Source of the DNA: Alistipes sp. CAG:435
GTDB lineage: Bacteria > Bacteroidota > Bacteroidia > Bacteroidales > UBA932
DNA length: 18,569 bases
Assembly: GCA_000433355.1 (NCBI GenBank)
Contig: FR893169.1
Coordinates: forward strand, 1-18,569
Direction: 5' to 3'
Position numbers and translations under genes: made by a program. Shown piece after piece: positions 7,083-14,806 of the stretch. How positions within the stretch are numbered: position 1 is the first letter of the stretch; the number at the start of each line of letters is the position of its first letter. The notes beneath the pieces are model-generated. The model was not told the origin of the DNA. It was given only the letters and a program-made list of their open reading frames with translations, and did no database searches.

Positions 7083-8954
7083 TTAGAACGTGTCGTAGTA
7101 CTTGGCGTCACGAGGGGTGACTTTGTTCATATTCTCAAGGAGAAGATCATTGGTCTTGTACTCGTCCATCAACTGAAGCATAAAGTTCATCGCCTCGGTA
7201 GGATTCATATCCGCAAGAAGCTTGCGCAGGATCCAGATTCTGTTGGCCGCCTCACGGCTGTATAGCAGATCATCACGACGCGTGCTGGAAAGAACCACAT
7301 TGACGGCAGGGAATATACGCCTGTTGGCGAGGGTCCTGTCAAGCTGAAGCTCCATATTGCCGGTACCCTTGAACTCCTCGAAGATCACATCATCCATCTT
7401 GGAACCTGTCTCAGTCAAGGCCGTCGCAAGGATTGTCAGCGAACCGCCACCCTCGATGTTACGCGCCGCACCGAAGAAACGCTTAGGCTTCTGCAGGGCA
7501 TTGGCGTCCACACCTCCGGTCAAAACCTTACCGGAAGCCGGCTGCACTGTGTTGTACGCACGGGCCAGACGGGTGATGGAATCAAGCAGGATCACAACAT
7601 CGTGACCACACTCCACAAGTCTGCGTGCCTTCTCCAGAACCATATTCGCGACCTTCACGTGCCTCTCGGCCGGCTCATCGAAAGTCGAGGCCACCACCTC
7701 GGCCTTTACGCTGCGGCTCATATCGGTAACCTCCTCAGGACGCTCGTCGATAAGAAGCACGATCTCGTAAACCTCCGGATGATTGTCCGCGATCGCGTTG
7801 GCGATTGACTTAAGCAGCATTGTCTTACCGGTCTTCGGCTGCGACACGATCAAGCCACGCTGGCCTTTTCCGATAGGAGTGAACATATCCACGATACGGC
7901 ACGAAGGATCGCTCTGATGGCCGTGACCAAGAAGATTGAACTTTTCCTCCGGGAACAGCGGGGTGAGGAAATCAAACGGCACCCTGTCACGGATGTAGTC
8001 AGGAGTACGTCCGTTGATGTACTTGATCCTCACGAGAGGGAAGTACTTGTCACCCTCCTTAGGAGGACGGATCTCACCGGTGACGGTGTCACCGGATTTG
8101 AGGGCATTATTCTTTATCTGACTCTGGCTGACATAGATGTCGTCAGGGGAGTTGAGATAATTGTAGTCCGAAGAACGGAGAAAACCATAACCGTCCGGCA
8201 TGATCTCCAGAACACCCGTCGCCTCCACAGTACCGTCAAACTCGATTTCCGGAGCTTTCGTCCTTTGATTTGGATTCTGGAAATTCTGTTGGGGCTTCTG
8301 CTGCTGGTTCGGGTTCTGTCCGTTGTTCTGCCCCTGGAACTTGTTCTTCTGCTTTCTGCGGGTAACATCAGCATGAGCCGCCGGATCATCCTTCAGATCA
8401 TCAAAAAGCGCATGAATGAACTCCTTGCCATTTACCGGCTTGTCGGCTGAAGTCTGAGCATCGGGCTGTTGAGTGACTTCGGTGGCGGCAGCCTCCACAG
8501 ATTCCGGCTTATTCTCCTCCACCGACGCAGCGGTCTCAACCTGAGTCTGAACCATAGCGGATTTAGGCTTACGTCCTCTTTTTTTAGGAGCCGGTTTAAC
8601 CTCCGTTCCTTGAGCGGCGATAGGTTCCGCCTTTTGTTCTGAATTTTCCGCCTTGTCAGTCTTGACCTCCGGCTTCTGCTGCGGTTTAGCCTTTTTCTCA
8701 TCTTTCCTGGTGTCAGCCGACTTGGTATCCTGAACGCCGGATTGTTCCGGAAGCGGATTCTTGCGAGGCCTTCCACGTTTGGCTTTTGGTTTCTCTATCG
8801 GTTGAAGAGACGCGGCGGCAGCCTGCGCGTCAAGTATAGCATAGGACAGATTCTCATCAGTGAATTTCTTGATGTTCTTAATCTGATGCTCCTGAGCGAC
8901 TTTTTCAAGCTGCTCTCTGCTCATCTGAGTGAGTTCAAATAAATTATAAGGCAT
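7083..8954 (-). CDS. rho: Transcription termination factor Rho with long disordered insert
   Basis: Rho is a hexameric RNA-dependent ATPase that releases transcripts. The C-terminal ~390 residues are canonical: an OB-fold RNA-binding domain (~238-315, with DGYGFLR at 254-260), Walker A SQPKTGKTML (371-380), Walker B VVILLD (453-458), and LTGGVDANALQKPKRFFGAARNIEGGGSLT-type Q/R-loop sequence after residue 478. At 623 residues it is about 200 longer than E. coli Rho. The extra length lies between a short Rho N-terminal helical domain (~5-45) and the OB fold. It is rich in Lys, Ala, Pro, Glu and Gln, carries two AT-hook-like motifs (KRGRPRKNP at 59-67 and KKRGRKPKS at 124-132), and ends in an Asn/Gln-rich run (~203-230). 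Such inserts are known in Bacteroidota; in B. thetaiotaomicron the disordered region was reported to drive Rho condensation. ATG at 8954 gives a sensible N-terminus. Confidence 0.97.
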   Translation of the reverse strand: MPYNLFELTQMSREQLEKVAQEHQIKNIKKFTDENLSYAILDAQAAAASLQPIEKPKAKRGRPRKNPLPEQSGVQDTKSADTRKDEKKAKPQQKPEVKTDKAENSEQKAEPIAAQGTEVKPAPKKRGRKPKSAMVQTQVETAASVEENKPESVEAAATEVTQQPDAQTSADKPVNGKEFIHALFDDLKDDPAAHADVTRRKQKNKFQGQNNGQNPNQQQKPQQNFQNPNQRTKAPEIEFDGTVEATGVLEIMPDGYGFLRSSDYNYLNSPDDIYVSQSQIKNNALKSGDTVTGEIRPPKEGDKYFPLVRIKYINGRTPDYIRDRVPFDFLTPLFPEEKFNLLGHGHQSDPSCRIVDMFTPIGKGQRGLIVSQPKTGKTMLLKSIANAIADNHPEVYEIVLLIDERPEEVTDMSRSVKAEVVASTFDEPAERHVKVANMVLEKARRLVECGHDVVILLDSITRLARAYNTVQPASGKVLTGGVDANALQKPKRFFGAARNIEGGGSLTILATALTETGSKMDDVIFEEFKGTGNMELQLDRTLANRRIFPAVNVVLSSTRRDDLLYSREAANRIWILRKLLADMNPTEAMNFMLQLMDEYKTNDLLLENMNKVTPRDAKYYDTF

Positions 8955-9050
8955 AAATTTAAAATGAATCCGATGTAAGAACCGGATATGATTTCAGAAA
9001 AGTTATAGTGGATATAATAGCCCAAAGGCTTACGCTGAAAATGTCAGCAT

Positions 9051-9083
9051 GCAAATATAAGATATTTATGATAAACATCCAAC
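9051..9083 (-). promoter_or_regulatory. rho promoter (GTTGG-N19-TATATTTGC)
   Basis: On the minus strand, GTTGG (9083-9079) precedes TATATTTGC (9059-9051) by 19 nt, matching the phylum promoter form. Its -33 part touches the stop codon of the upstream LptD-like gene. Transcription would start near 9045, leaving a ~90-nt rho leader. I saw no intrinsic terminator for the LptD-like gene in this gap, so read-through into rho is possible. Confidence 0.6.
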
Positions 9084-11866
9084 TATTTATCCCAGTAACT
9101 CGTACTTTTCTTGAATCTCAGCAAGTCAGCCAAAGCCGCCGCGTTCGCAGAGATGAGGAATGAATATGACTGGTACATTCCAGAAGGCACCCAAGAGACG
9201 GAAATATTGAAGCAATGCAGATCGTACCTGAAAGAGAACTGCGTCGTGGTCATCTTCATCGCTGTGAAATCCCATCCTGACTGCGCCTGCACAGACATCT
9301 TAGGGGTCAGTTGAATATTTCCTTGAACACCGAGTGTCTGGGTGTATTTATCCTTCTTGCTGAGCTGGTTGTTGGCGTAGTTGTACGACCGGCTCATCGA
9401 GAAGCTATAGTTGAAGTTAAGGCTCCACGGAACGTTAGGATTCGTATAATACAACCATCCGCCAGGAATATATTCACCGGTCAAAGGATGATAGTATATT
9501 CTTCTGTAGTAGTCGGCCGGATTGCCGGAGCCACCACCGTCCCCGCCTGAAGATTTCGAACCGTCGTTGCCTTTGACAGTGCCTTTGCCGGACAATGAAT
9601 ATGACACAGAGGTGCTGACGTTGGTGAGCCTGAGAGGCACGCCTGTCTCCAGAAGGTTATATTTGTTGACCCGCTGTCCTCTCTCGTTGATGGCATACGG
9701 GTCGAAGTTCATGTTGCCGTTGATTCCAAGTTTGCCGAAAATAGAGGTGGACATGGACAGTCCCACATTGTTCATCTTGAGGGAATCTGCCAGGAAGTTA
9801 TAGCCTGTGGAGAAGTTGAACTGATCAAGGATCTTCACTTTCTTCGATCCTGTGCCTGTCGTGTCTTTCATGTCACGCACCTTGGCTTCAAGGTTGTTGC
9901 CGAGCGAGATGCTCATGGTGGCGGATTTGCCCTTGCCTGGAGCCGAGTTGATCTGTCCCTGGTAAATGTTGTAGTCGTAGGATTTCTGCACGCCGAGAGT
10001 ATCCACATAATTGAACGTGCGCCATCCGTTGAAGGCTTTGCCTTTCTCAGGACTGAAGCTCATGCTGACGCTCGGAGAGACGACATGACGAAGTGCCTGT
10101 ATCTTATGATACTTGCCGAAATTGTACATTCCGTAGATCCGCGTGCTCATCGAAAGTGAACCGGAATAATTGTGTGTGGCGCCGAAGGTGCCGAACTGTT
10201 TGCCCATCTCGGTCTTCACGCTGTTTGTCTCTGGATCGAAATACGCCTCGCTCTTGCGGAAAAACCAGTTCATGCCGTAACTCACATTAGGGGCCACATT
10301 CAGGTATTTGAAAAGAGTGAAATCCGGCAGTTTTATCGAAAAATTATGAGCCACGCCATTCTGGAACTTGTCAATAAAGCCAGGTTCTCCGAACTCCGAG
10401 GCCTTGAAATTGATCTTGTTCTGGATGGATGTGTTGTAACCCAGGGCGAATTTCTCGTAGAAACGCTCTTTCCCGACCCTGTTCTTGATCTTGAAAGGAT
10501 AGAATGTGGAGACAGAGAAAGTGATGTTAGGCAGTGTGAATGTGTATGAGCTGTCCCTTGAGTTCTGGCTGTGCAGGGCGTTGACCGACAGGTTGAACTT
10601 TCCGTTCCAGTTCTTTGAGTATGAGATGGAAGACGAGATCTGGTTCTGGAGAGCCTCCGACACCGAATGCGAGTTGTATCGGCTGTTGGAAGGGCTGGAG
10701 AAATTGACCGACGCCGAGAATGATGTTCCAGGGTGAGCCTTGGAATCCTGTGAGTGGGACCACCTTACTCCGAAGTTCTTGCTCTGGAAGAAGTCCGTGC
10801 TCCCTTTCTCGCCTGTCTGGTCGACTGAATAGTTGACGGCCAGGTTGCCGGTGAACTTGTACTTCACCATGTACCTTGAGTTAAGATTGGCCGCCCAAGA
10901 GCCAAGGGTGTAATAGTCACCTGTCAACGACATGTCAAAATAGTCTCCCAGAACGAAGTACATGCCGGCGTCCCTCAGGTAGAAACCACGCGCGTTCTCC
11001 TCTCCGAAAGACGGCATTAGAAGTCCGGTGGCTCTGTCAGGACGCTTGGGGATGAATCCGAACGGGATTCCTATCGGGAGATCCACATCCTCCACAACGA
11101 GATGCGCCGGACCGAACACCGTCTTCTGGGATGGTTTGGTGACAACTTTCGCCGAAGACAGCTTAAGGTAATAGTGCGGATGCTCAAGATCGCAGACCGT
11201 GTACTTGCCTTTGGTTATGTTGATGGACTTGTCCGGCATCATCTTGATGTTCTTCCCGTGAAGGATGCCGTCATCCTCCTTCGTTATCATGTTCGTGATC
11301 CTGGCCTTGCGGGTGTTGAAATTGTACCGGACCTCTTCCATGTTGAATGTCTGGCCGCCCTGGGTCATCTCCGGCTGCCCCTTCCACTCTTGGGCAAGGC
11401 TGTCGTAGGTGCCTCTGGCATAGACGGTGCCGGTGGACATGTCATATTCCATGTAGTCAGCCTTCAGTTTGATGTTCTCGTAGGAGACCTCGACGTCTCC
11501 CCAGTAATACATCTTGCGTTGACCGTTGGAAAAATCCTGCCTTATGGAATCTTTCGCTCCTGAGAATGCCGGTCTGGTAAGCGAGCTTTTGTCAAGAAGA
11601 AACAACGAGTCTGCCCTTGATGTTGAGTCAGCCACCCTTAGGGAATCTCTTCTGCGGGCGATTGAGTCTTCCGCGGGCGGCAAGGAATCCTTCGCCTGTG
11701 GCAAGGTCCCGGCGGCTGGACTGATGGAGTCCGGCGTAAACTGAGCCACAGAGGCCTTTTTCAGACTCCTGTTCCTCCTCACATCCTGCCCGAACATTGT
11801 CAGTCCAGTCAGCGCGGCAAGAGCCGCCACGAGGATAATATTATATGTATGCTTCTTGAATTGCAA
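9083..11866 (-). CDS. LptD-like outer-membrane LPS-assembly protein
   Basis: LptD is the outer-membrane barrel that inserts lipopolysaccharide at the cell surface; Bacteroidota encode a diverged form. The 927-residue product has a signal peptide (basic FKKH, hydrophobic 9-24), a Ser/Asp-rich linker with recurring Asp-Ser pairs (46-106), and an OstA/LptA-like N-terminal domain (~115-260, starting KMYYWGDVEVSYENIKLKADYM). Then come the family marker CDLEHPHYYL (225-234), LPIGIPFGFIP (263-273) and GLLMPSFGEE (281-290). The rest is long alternating beta-strand sequence with aromatic ends, consistent with a barrel. A Gly/Ser-rich insert lies near residues 750-775. The start is TTG at 11866: an in-frame TAA is directly before it and the next ATG would remove the signal peptide. 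I leave the symbol blank because orthology to E. coli lptD is at family level only. Confidence 0.85.
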   Translation of the reverse strand: MQFKKHTYNIILVAALAALTGLTMFGQDVRRNRSLKKASVAQFTPDSISPAAGTLPQAKDSLPPAEDSIARRRDSLRVADSTSRADSLFLLDKSSLTRPAFSGAKDSIRQDFSNGQRKMYYWGDVEVSYENIKLKADYMEYDMSTGTVYARGTYDSLAQEWKGQPEMTQGGQTFNMEEVRYNFNTRKARITNMITKEDDGILHGKNIKMMPDKSINITKGKYTVCDLEHPHYYLKLSSAKVVTKPSQKTVFGPAHLVVEDVDLPIGIPFGFIPKRPDRATGLLMPSFGEENARGFYLRDAGMYFVLGDYFDMSLTGDYYTLGSWAANLNSRYMVKYKFTGNLAVNYSVDQTGEKGSTDFFQSKNFGVRWSHSQDSKAHPGTSFSASVNFSSPSNSRYNSHSVSEALQNQISSSISYSKNWNGKFNLSVNALHSQNSRDSSYTFTLPNITFSVSTFYPFKIKNRVGKERFYEKFALGYNTSIQNKINFKASEFGEPGFIDKFQNGVAHNFSIKLPDFTLFKYLNVAPNVSYGMNWFFRKSEAYFDPETNSVKTEMGKQFGTFGATHNYSGSLSMSTRIYGMYNFGKYHKIQALRHVVSPSVSMSFSPEKGKAFNGWRTFNYVDTLGVQKSYDYNIYQGQINSAPGKGKSATMSISLGNNLEAKVRDMKDTTGTGSKKVKILDQFNFSTGYNFLADSLKMNNVGLSMSTSIFGKLGINGNMNFDPYAINERGQRVNKYNLLETGVPLRLTNVSTSVSYSLSGKGTVKGNDGSKSSGGDGGGSGNPADYYRRIYYHPLTGEYIPGGWLYYTNPNVPWSLNFNYSFSMSRSYNYANNQLSKKDKYTQTLGVQGNIQLTPKMSVQAQSGWDFTAMKMTTTQFSFRYDLHCFNISVSWVPSGMYQSYSFLISANAAALADLLRFKKSTSYWDK

Positions 11867-11874
11867 TTATTTTA

Positions 11875-11883
11875 TAAATTTGC
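11875..11883 (+). promoter_or_regulatory. -7 box (TAAATTTGC) for the amidase
   Basis: TAAATTTGC fits TAnnTTTGC on the plus strand. A possible -33 (TTG, 11856-11858) is closer than ideal (16 nt). Transcription would begin near 11889, downstream of the TTG at 11856, which therefore cannot be the start codon of this transcript. Confidence 0.5.
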
Positions 11884-11889
11884 AAAAGA

Positions 11890-11897
11890 CAAATATA
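11890..11897 (-). promoter_or_regulatory. -7 box (TATATTTG) for the LptD-like gene
   Basis: On the minus strand, TATATTTG (11897-11890) fits TAnnTTTG and lies about 23 nt before the TTG start at 11866. It faces the amidase -7 box only seven bases away, so the two promoters overlap head to head and the transcripts would share about 8-10 bp at their 5' ends. Confidence 0.5.
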
Positions 11898-11906
11898 CTA
11901 CATATT

Positions 11907-13061
11907 TTGGATTTACATCGCAATTTTCTTGCCGTACTTACGGCACTGTCGCTTTCAACGGCCGGATTTTTCGCTTATGCACAAAAGAATCCGTCGGCTT
12001 CGATACGTTTGTCAACCGTGGTCATAGACCCCGGTCACGGTGGCAAGGACTCCGGCTGCATAAGCCCGAGCGGAAAGACAATGGAGAAGACCTTGGTGCT
12101 GGACATATCCAAACGACTGGCCGATATGATCAAGGCAGGCTACCCGGATGTGAAGGTCATAATGACCAGAAGCGACGACACGTTTGTCACACTTCAAGGG
12201 AGGGCGGACATAGCGAACGCGAACAACGCGAACCTGTTCATCTCCGTCCACGTGAATTCCGTGCCAGGGAAGAAGAACGGCCCAAACGGCTATTCTGTGC
12301 ATATCCTCGGCCAATACAACAGCAAGAACAAGGACATGTACGCCGGGAATATGGACGTGGTGCGCAGGGAGAACTCAGTCATAAAGCTTGAGGACGACTA
12401 CACCACCCGCTATGAAGGCTTCGACCCGAACGATCCGGAGTCCTACATATTTATGAATCTGATGCAGAACGCCTACCTGGAGCAAAGCTTCAAGTTCGCC
12501 CAGGCAGTGGACAAGGAAATGAAGGGAGGAACGTTCCAGCATAGCCGAGGAATATCCCAGGATGCGTTCTACGTCCTGTGGCGTACGGCGATGCCATCAG
12601 TGCTCATAGAATGCGGATTCCTGTCCAACTCCGCCGACCGCGAGGCCCTGATCACCGAAAAGGGACGAGCCCGGATCGCTTCAGACATCTACGATGCGTT
12701 CAAAATCTACAAGAAGGAATATGACGGCTCGGACGCTGTCAAAGGCTCCGTAAAGGCAAAAAGCACAGGCTCTGAATCAAGCGTGGCTGAAGATGGGGTA
12801 ACGGAAGTGTCTGTAAAAGAGGCTGCTTCGATTGTTTATGGAACTCAGGTTCTGGTATCTTCCAAATCAATGCCCGGCAACGATCCTTTCTTCAAAGGAT
12901 ATGACGTTATCAAGATTCCGGCCGGAAGACTTTTCAAGTATATCATAGGCTACTCTTCAGACTTGAACACAGCCAAGGAGATGAACCGCTCACTGAGCCG
13001 CGATTTCAAGGACTCATTTCTTGTAAAGGTTGAGAACCATACCGCGGAACGTCTGAGATAG
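11907..13061 (+). CDS. N-acetylmuramoyl-L-alanine amidase with C-terminal SPOR-like domain
   Basis: A zinc amidase (Amidase_3 family, AmiA/B/C-like) that cleaves the bond between peptide stem and MurNAc in peptidoglycan; with its signal peptide it should act in the periplasm. Numbering from TTG at 11907 (384 residues), the zinc ligands are His44 in VVIDPGHGG, Glu60 in KTMEKTL and His115 in SVHVNS, and the catalytic Glu235 is in LIECGFLSN. The last ~75 residues, after a charged linker, look like a SPOR fold, which in relatives binds denuded glycan at division sites. No ATG is available. The open frame extends to TTG at 11856, but that lies upstream of the apparent -7 box, so I prefer 11907, which also gives a clean signal peptide (hydrophobic run ending AYAQ). 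It is divergent from the LptD-like gene. Confidence 0.88.
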   Translation: MDLHRNFLAVLTALSLSTAGFFAYAQKNPSASIRLSTVVIDPGHGGKDSGCISPSGKTMEKTLVLDISKRLADMIKAGYPDVKVIMTRSDDTFVTLQGRADIANANNANLFISVHVNSVPGKKNGPNGYSVHILGQYNSKNKDMYAGNMDVVRRENSVIKLEDDYTTRYEGFDPNDPESYIFMNLMQNAYLEQSFKFAQAVDKEMKGGTFQHSRGISQDAFYVLWRTAMPSVLIECGFLSNSADREALITEKGRARIASDIYDAFKIYKKEYDGSDAVKGSVKAKSTGSESSVAEDGVTEVSVKEAASIVYGTQVLVSSKSMPGNDPFFKGYDVIKIPAGRLFKYIIGYSSDLNTAKEMNRSLSRDFKDSFLVKVENHTAERLR

Positions 13062-13069
13062 CCCTTCTG

Positions 13070-13117
13070 AAATCCCGTTCTTTCACTTAATCAAAGCGTT
13101 GGAGGGACGGGATTTTT
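13070..13117 (+). terminator. Intrinsic terminator of the amidase gene
   Basis: AAATCCCGT (13070-13078) pairs perfectly with ACGGGATTT (13107-13115), followed by further T residues to 13117. The loop is long (28 nt). It lies directly after the amidase stop codon. Confidence 0.65.
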
Positions 13118-13366
13118 ATTTTAGATAAATTCTAATTTATAACTCGCTTGATAATAGCCGATTTAAGAAAATTTTTAGTCGTAAAATATTGATTACGTTA
13201 ATATTACATAATTTAATTAGTGCTAAAGTAGGTTCATATAAGGAAAATAAAAATCAAAAACAATACAAAAAAAGATTTTTTATGAATTAATTTTCCCCCA
13301 ATTTTGCACAAGCAAAAACGAAGAGGGAACAATTCTCTTATAATTCAAATTAATTCATTTAAAGAA
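13118..13366. other. AT-rich dnaA upstream region
   Basis: About 250 nt, clearly richer in A and T than the flanking genes, with short A/T tracts such as AAAAAAAGATTTTTT near 13268-13281. I searched for DnaA boxes (TTATnCACA on either strand) and found none, so I do not call an origin. The best promoter candidate is CAATTTTGC at 13299-13307, one base off TAnnTTTGC, about 60 nt before the dnaA ATG. No small gene is supported here. Confidence 0.5.
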
Positions 13367-14794
13367 ATGGCTGAACTGGAAAGACATATCTCTGTCTGGA
13401 ATGAGTGTCTTAGGATTTTTGAGCAGAACGTTGAACCGAAACAGTTTGACGTCTGGTTCAAGACTATAGTTCCCGTTTCTCTCGAAGGCTCTACATTGAC
13501 GGTCGAGGTTCCGACCGATTTCTTCAGAAGCTATCTTGAAGACGCTTTCCTACCAATAATAAAGATGACACTCCGAAGAGTGATCGGGCAGGACGCAAGG
13601 CTGCTCTACAAGATCCATCCTGTACAGAAGGAACGCGCGATGGTATTCACCGCGTCGCACGGCAACGTACCGGAGAACAAGCCGGTGACGATCAACACGT
13701 TCCAGCCATCGGGCAATCCGAGTCCGTTCGTCTTTCCGGGGATCCAGAAACTCAAGATCAACCCGAGGCTGAACCCGGTCTATTGCTTTGACAACCTTAT
13801 AAAAGGGGAGTGCAACAAGATGGGCTACAATGCGGGAATAAGCATCTCAGACAAGCCTGGCAAGACTCCGTTCAACCCGTTGTTCATCTTCGGTGGCCCG
13901 GGACTTGGCAAGACCCATCTCGCGCAGGCGATCGGTATCGCCATCCACGAAGCCTACCCGGATCTTGTTGTCCTCTATGTCACCGGCAACGAGTTCAGGA
14001 CCCAGTACGTCAATGCGGTCAGTGTACAGAACAAGCTGACTGACTTCATGGCCTTCTACATGAGGATCGATGTCCTCATAATGGATGACATCCAGGAACT
14101 GAACGGCCCAGCCTCGCAGAACGCGTTCTTCAACATATTCAATCATCTTCATCAGTCCGGCAAGCAGCTGGTGTTCACCTCCGACCGCTCTCCGGCAGAC
14201 TTGAAGAACTTCGAGGAGAGGCTGCTTTCGCGCTTCAAGTGGGGCTTGTCCATCGAATTGGCCAAGCCTGACCACGACACAAGGCTGGCCATGCTGAAGG
14301 CAAGATGCGTCCGCGAGGGTGTATCCGTCAGCGATGAGGTGCTGGAGCTTCTTGCGAACAGGATACGCTCGAACTTCAGGGAATTGGAAGGAGCGCTTAT
14401 CTCTCTGATTGCCAACGCCACCCTTTGCCACGAGGAAGTCACGAAGGAATTGGCCGAACAGGTCACCGGCAACATCGTAAGCGAGGATCGGAATGAAATC
14501 TCCATCGACAAGGTTCAGGAAGTTGTCTGCGAATATTTCAACATCACCCGCGAGACCCTGCTCTCCAAATCAAGGAAGAGGCAGATCGTCCAGGCCAGGC
14601 AGATAGCCATGTACATGAGCCGCAACCACATAAACGGCTGCTCCCTGTCAACGATTGGTATGGAACTTGGAGGGAAAGACCACGCTACAGTGCTGCACGC
14701 CTGCACGACTGTGTCGGACCTTATGACAACAGACAAGATGTTCAAGCAATACGTGACCGACATAGAAAAGATGCTTGTGCCTGTGGCAAGATAA
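13367..14794 (+). CDS. dnaA: Chromosomal replication initiator protein DnaA
   Basis: DnaA binds DnaA boxes and melts the replication origin. From ATG at 13367 it has 475 residues, a normal length. Domain I (~1-90) starts AELERHISVWNECLRIFEQN; domain II is a short linker. The AAA+ domain III has Walker A GGPGLGKTH (176-184), Walker B VLIMDDIQ (236-243), sensor 1 FTSDR (270-274) and the arginine-finger region RLLSRF (285-290). Domain IV carries the DNA-binding signature GGKDHATVLHACTTV (~435-449). The frame is open upstream to a TTG at 13304, but that TTG lies inside the likely -7 box, and ATG at 13367 gives the standard N-terminus. pepD follows after 12 nt, suggesting co-transcription; dnaN is not adjacent. 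Confidence 0.97.
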   Translation: MAELERHISVWNECLRIFEQNVEPKQFDVWFKTIVPVSLEGSTLTVEVPTDFFRSYLEDAFLPIIKMTLRRVIGQDARLLYKIHPVQKERAMVFTASHGNVPENKPVTINTFQPSGNPSPFVFPGIQKLKINPRLNPVYCFDNLIKGECNKMGYNAGISISDKPGKTPFNPLFIFGGPGLGKTHLAQAIGIAIHEAYPDLVVLYVTGNEFRTQYVNAVSVQNKLTDFMAFYMRIDVLIMDDIQELNGPASQNAFFNIFNHLHQSGKQLVFTSDRSPADLKNFEERLLSRFKWGLSIELAKPDHDTRLAMLKARCVREGVSVSDEVLELLANRIRSNFRELEGALISLIANATLCHEEVTKELAEQVTGNIVSEDRNEISIDKVQEVVCEYFNITRETLLSKSRKRQIVQARQIAMYMSRNHINGCSLSTIGMELGGKDHATVLHACTTVSDLMTTDKMFKQYVTDIEKMLVPVAR

Positions 14795-14806
14795 TAAAGG
14801 TGCCAA

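Noticed and set aside
11849..12391. Alternative plus-strand frame over the amidase N-terminus
   Set aside because: The amidase frame carries the zinc motifs; this one becomes Arg/His/Glu-rich noise.
13118..13366. Replication origin next to dnaA
   Set aside because: AT-rich, but I found no TTATnCACA-type DnaA boxes, and in this phylum the origin is often not beside dnaA.
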